DNA of 8,134 nt, taken from NCBI GenBank assembly GCA_023259235.1, contig JAHFQQ010000155.1, positions 1-8,134 of the forward strand, written 5' to 3'. Each line of letters starts with the position of its first letter. Positions within the stretch are counted from its first letter, which is position 1. Below are positions 7,179 through 8,134 of this stretch, piece by piece. The stretch comes from Polaromonas sp. (lineage in GTDB: Bacteria; Pseudomonadota; Gammaproteobacteria; Burkholderiales; Burkholderiaceae_C). The notes beneath the pieces are model-generated. The model worked only from the letters and a program-made list of their open reading frames with translations, did not search any database and was not told the DNA's origin. The translations under genes and the position numbers were made by a program.

Positions 7179-7305
7179 ATCCGGGAATTTTCAGCGTTGT
7201 CATTGAACTGCACACGGGTACTACCGCCGCGCCGCATCTGACCTCATAATTAGTCATATTCCAGATTCACATGCCCAGACTGCAACGCAAGCCAAGGAGA
7301 CGATC
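7171..7305. promoter_or_regulatory. Divergent spacer between mpg and the small acidic gene
   Basis: This region should carry promoters for both directions. The only AT-rich patch is about 7243-7260 (CATAATTAGTCATATT). CATAAT at 7245-7250 is a fair plus-strand -10, and TAATTA on the minus strand in the same place is a possible -10 for mpg. Neither has a clear -35. If the minus-strand element is real, the ATG at 7257 would lie upstream of the mRNA start, favouring the shorter mpg forms. Confidence 0.3.
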
Positions 7306-7614
7306 ATGAGCAATTCTGACCCAGCCAAAGAAGGTGACTTTGCCCATTGGGTTGACGAGAAGGCCGAGGCGTTGAGGTTCGAGCTTGGCGAGAAATTTCC
7401 TGTGCCGCCCACCGTCCTGGCTTCACCCTTGGTGCATGCTGAAACGGGTCGGCAGAAGCTCGAAGAAGTGTTGCTGGAGCACGAAGCGCCGAGCAAGGAG
7501 TTTCTCGAAGAACTCGCGGCGCTTGAGGAAGCGCCGCCGATGAGCGAGGAAGAACTGGCCCGGCAGGCACTGGCCGCTGGCGGCGCCGACGGCGACAGCA
7601 GCACGCCCGAGTAA
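7306..7614 (+). CDS. Small acidic protein of unknown function
   Basis: This 102-residue protein has a very good ribosome binding site: AAGGAG at 7294-7299 lies 6 nt before the ATG. I do not recognise the family. It is strongly acidic, with Glu/Asp-rich stretches through the middle and C-terminal half, contains one Trp (in FAHWVDEK near residue 15) and has no cysteine. No signal peptide or membrane segment is seen. A FPVPPTVLASPL segment (about 31-42) breaks what otherwise reads as charged, probably helical sequence (about 47-72 and 79-91), and the tail is Gly/Asp/Ser-rich and likely disordered. It stands alone between two unrelated genes, with 38 nt to the next ORF, so it may be transcribed with that gene or separately. 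Function is unknown; a small soluble protein or binding partner would fit, but that is a guess. Confidence 0.8.
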   Translation: MSNSDPAKEGDFAHWVDEKAEALRFELGEKFPVPPTVLASPLVHAETGRQKLEEVLLEHEAPSKEFLEELAALEEAPPMSEEELARQALAAGGADGDSSTPE

Positions 7615-7640
7615 GCGCGGTTTTCCCCGGCTCGGCGCGG

Positions 7641-7646
7641 CACAAT
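7641..7646 (+). promoter_or_regulatory. -10-like hexamer placed for a leaderless mRNA
   Basis: CACAAT (four of six match to TATAAT) ends 6 nt before the ATG at 7653, so transcription from it would start at or next to the A of the start codon. No Shine-Dalgarno sequence precedes this ATG, which fits leaderless translation. The -35 region 17-18 nt upstream (around GCGGTTTT) is poor, so support is limited. Confidence 0.3.
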
Positions 7647-7652
7647 GCTGGC

Positions 7653-8134
7653 ATGACCCAGCAACTTGCCGGCCACCTTCTTGTTGACTGCCTTCTGGCC
7701 CAGGGCGTTACCCATGCATTCGGCGTTCCCGGTGAAAGCTACCTGGCCGTGCTTGACGGCTTGTATGCGCGCCGCGACCAGATCAGATTCATCACCTGTC
7801 GCCAGGAGGGCGGCGCGGCCTTCATGGCCGAGGCGCATGGCAAGCTCACCGGGCGGCCAGGCATTTGCATGGTGACGCGCGGACCCGGCGCCGCCAATGC
7901 TTCCATCGGTGTGCACACCGCTTTTCAGGATTCAACGCCAATGGTGTTGCTGGTGGGCGATGTGGCCAGCGATTGCCGCGACCGCGAGGCCTTTCAGGAG
8001 GTGGACTACAGCAGTTTTTTCGGCCCCGGCACCAAGGGCTTCGCCAAGCGCGTGGAACGCATCGATGATGCGGACCGCATGCCCGAATATGTGGCGCGTG
8101 CTTTTGCAACGGCCATGAACGGCCGCCCCGGCCC
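7653..8134 (+). CDS. Thiamine-diphosphate-binding protein, acetolactate synthase-like, N-terminal part
   Basis: The reading frame is open from the ATG at 7653 to the right edge (160 full codons), so about three quarters of a usual 550-residue enzyme is missing. What is visible is the pyrimidine-binding (N-terminal) domain of the acetolactate synthase/pyruvate decarboxylase superfamily: FGVPGESYLAVLDGL (23-37); CRQEGGAAFMAEAHGKLTG (49-67), where Glu52 is the conserved glutamate that activates the cofactor; GPGAANA (77-83) in the usual TRGPGAAN turn; and AFQEVD (113-118), as in acetolactate synthases. Family members include IlvB, glyoxylate carboligase, benzoylformate decarboxylase and oxalyl-CoA decarboxylase. 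CRQEGG in place of the RHEQGA usual in IlvB suggests a catabolic or uncharacterised branch rather than the biosynthetic enzyme. The C-terminal cofactor motif (GDG...N) needed to confirm the family lies outside the window. No ribosome binding site is seen before the start. Confidence 0.88.
   Translation, partial: MTQQLAGHLLVDCLLAQGVTHAFGVPGESYLAVLDGLYARRDQIRFITCRQEGGAAFMAEAHGKLTGRPGICMVTRGPGAANASIGVHTAFQDSTPMVLLVGDVASDCRDREAFQEVDYSSFFGPGTKGFAKRVERIDDADRMPEYVARAFATAMNGRPG

Noticed and set aside
7171..7257. Longer mpg start at 7257
   Set aside because: The extra 29 residues do not resemble the family, there is no convincing ribosome binding site, and a possible promoter element would lie downstream of that ATG.

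Overview
The window is GC-rich, densely coding DNA from a proteobacterium. The codon use, the close match to Pseudomonas-type Bkd proteins and the gene neighbourhood suggest a betaproteobacterium of the Burkholderiales (Comamonadaceae-like). That placement is inference from sequence character, not from a marker gene. I see no mobile element, CRISPR array, tRNA or rRNA.

Layout: (1) bases 1-1196, the 3' part of a coniferyl-aldehyde-dehydrogenase-type (CalB-like) aldehyde dehydrogenase gene, cut by the window edge. (2) 1197-1379, an intergenic region with a hairpin just after the stop and the leader of the next operon. (3) 1380-6431, a compact four-gene operon bkdA1-bkdA2-bkdB-lpdV with gaps of 2-4 nt, encoding the whole branched-chain 2-oxoacid dehydrogenase complex (E1alpha, E1beta, E2 and a dedicated E3). 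(4) 6432-6570, a short convergent spacer that includes a 38-codon coding-like hydrophobic remnant. (5) 6571-about 7170, minus strand, an AAG/MPG-type 3-methyladenine DNA glycosylase. (6) about 7171-7305, a divergent spacer with a perfect dyad at its left edge. (7) 7306-7614, a small acidic protein I do not recognise. (8) 7653 to the right edge, the N-terminal 160 residues of an acetolactate-synthase-like thiamine-diphosphate enzyme, possibly made from a leaderless mRNA.

How the genes work together: BkdA1 and BkdA2 form the thiamine-diphosphate E1 that decarboxylates the 2-oxoacids of valine, leucine and isoleucine. BkdB carries the acyl group on its lipoyl arm to CoA, and LpdV reoxidises the lipoyl group with FAD and NAD+. 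The products, isobutyryl-, isovaleryl- and 2-methylbutyryl-CoA, feed amino-acid catabolism. The aldehyde dehydrogenase, the glycosylase, the small acidic protein and the last enzyme have no evident link to this complex.

I found no convincing new multi-gene system. The most specific oddity is in LpdV: the first glycine of its NAD+-binding GxGxxG motif is Cys183, one base away from a glycine codon. Other points worth checking are the dyad at the glycosylase start, the probable leaderless start at 7653, the hydrophobic remnant after lpdV, and the absence of a divergent bkdR next to the operon.
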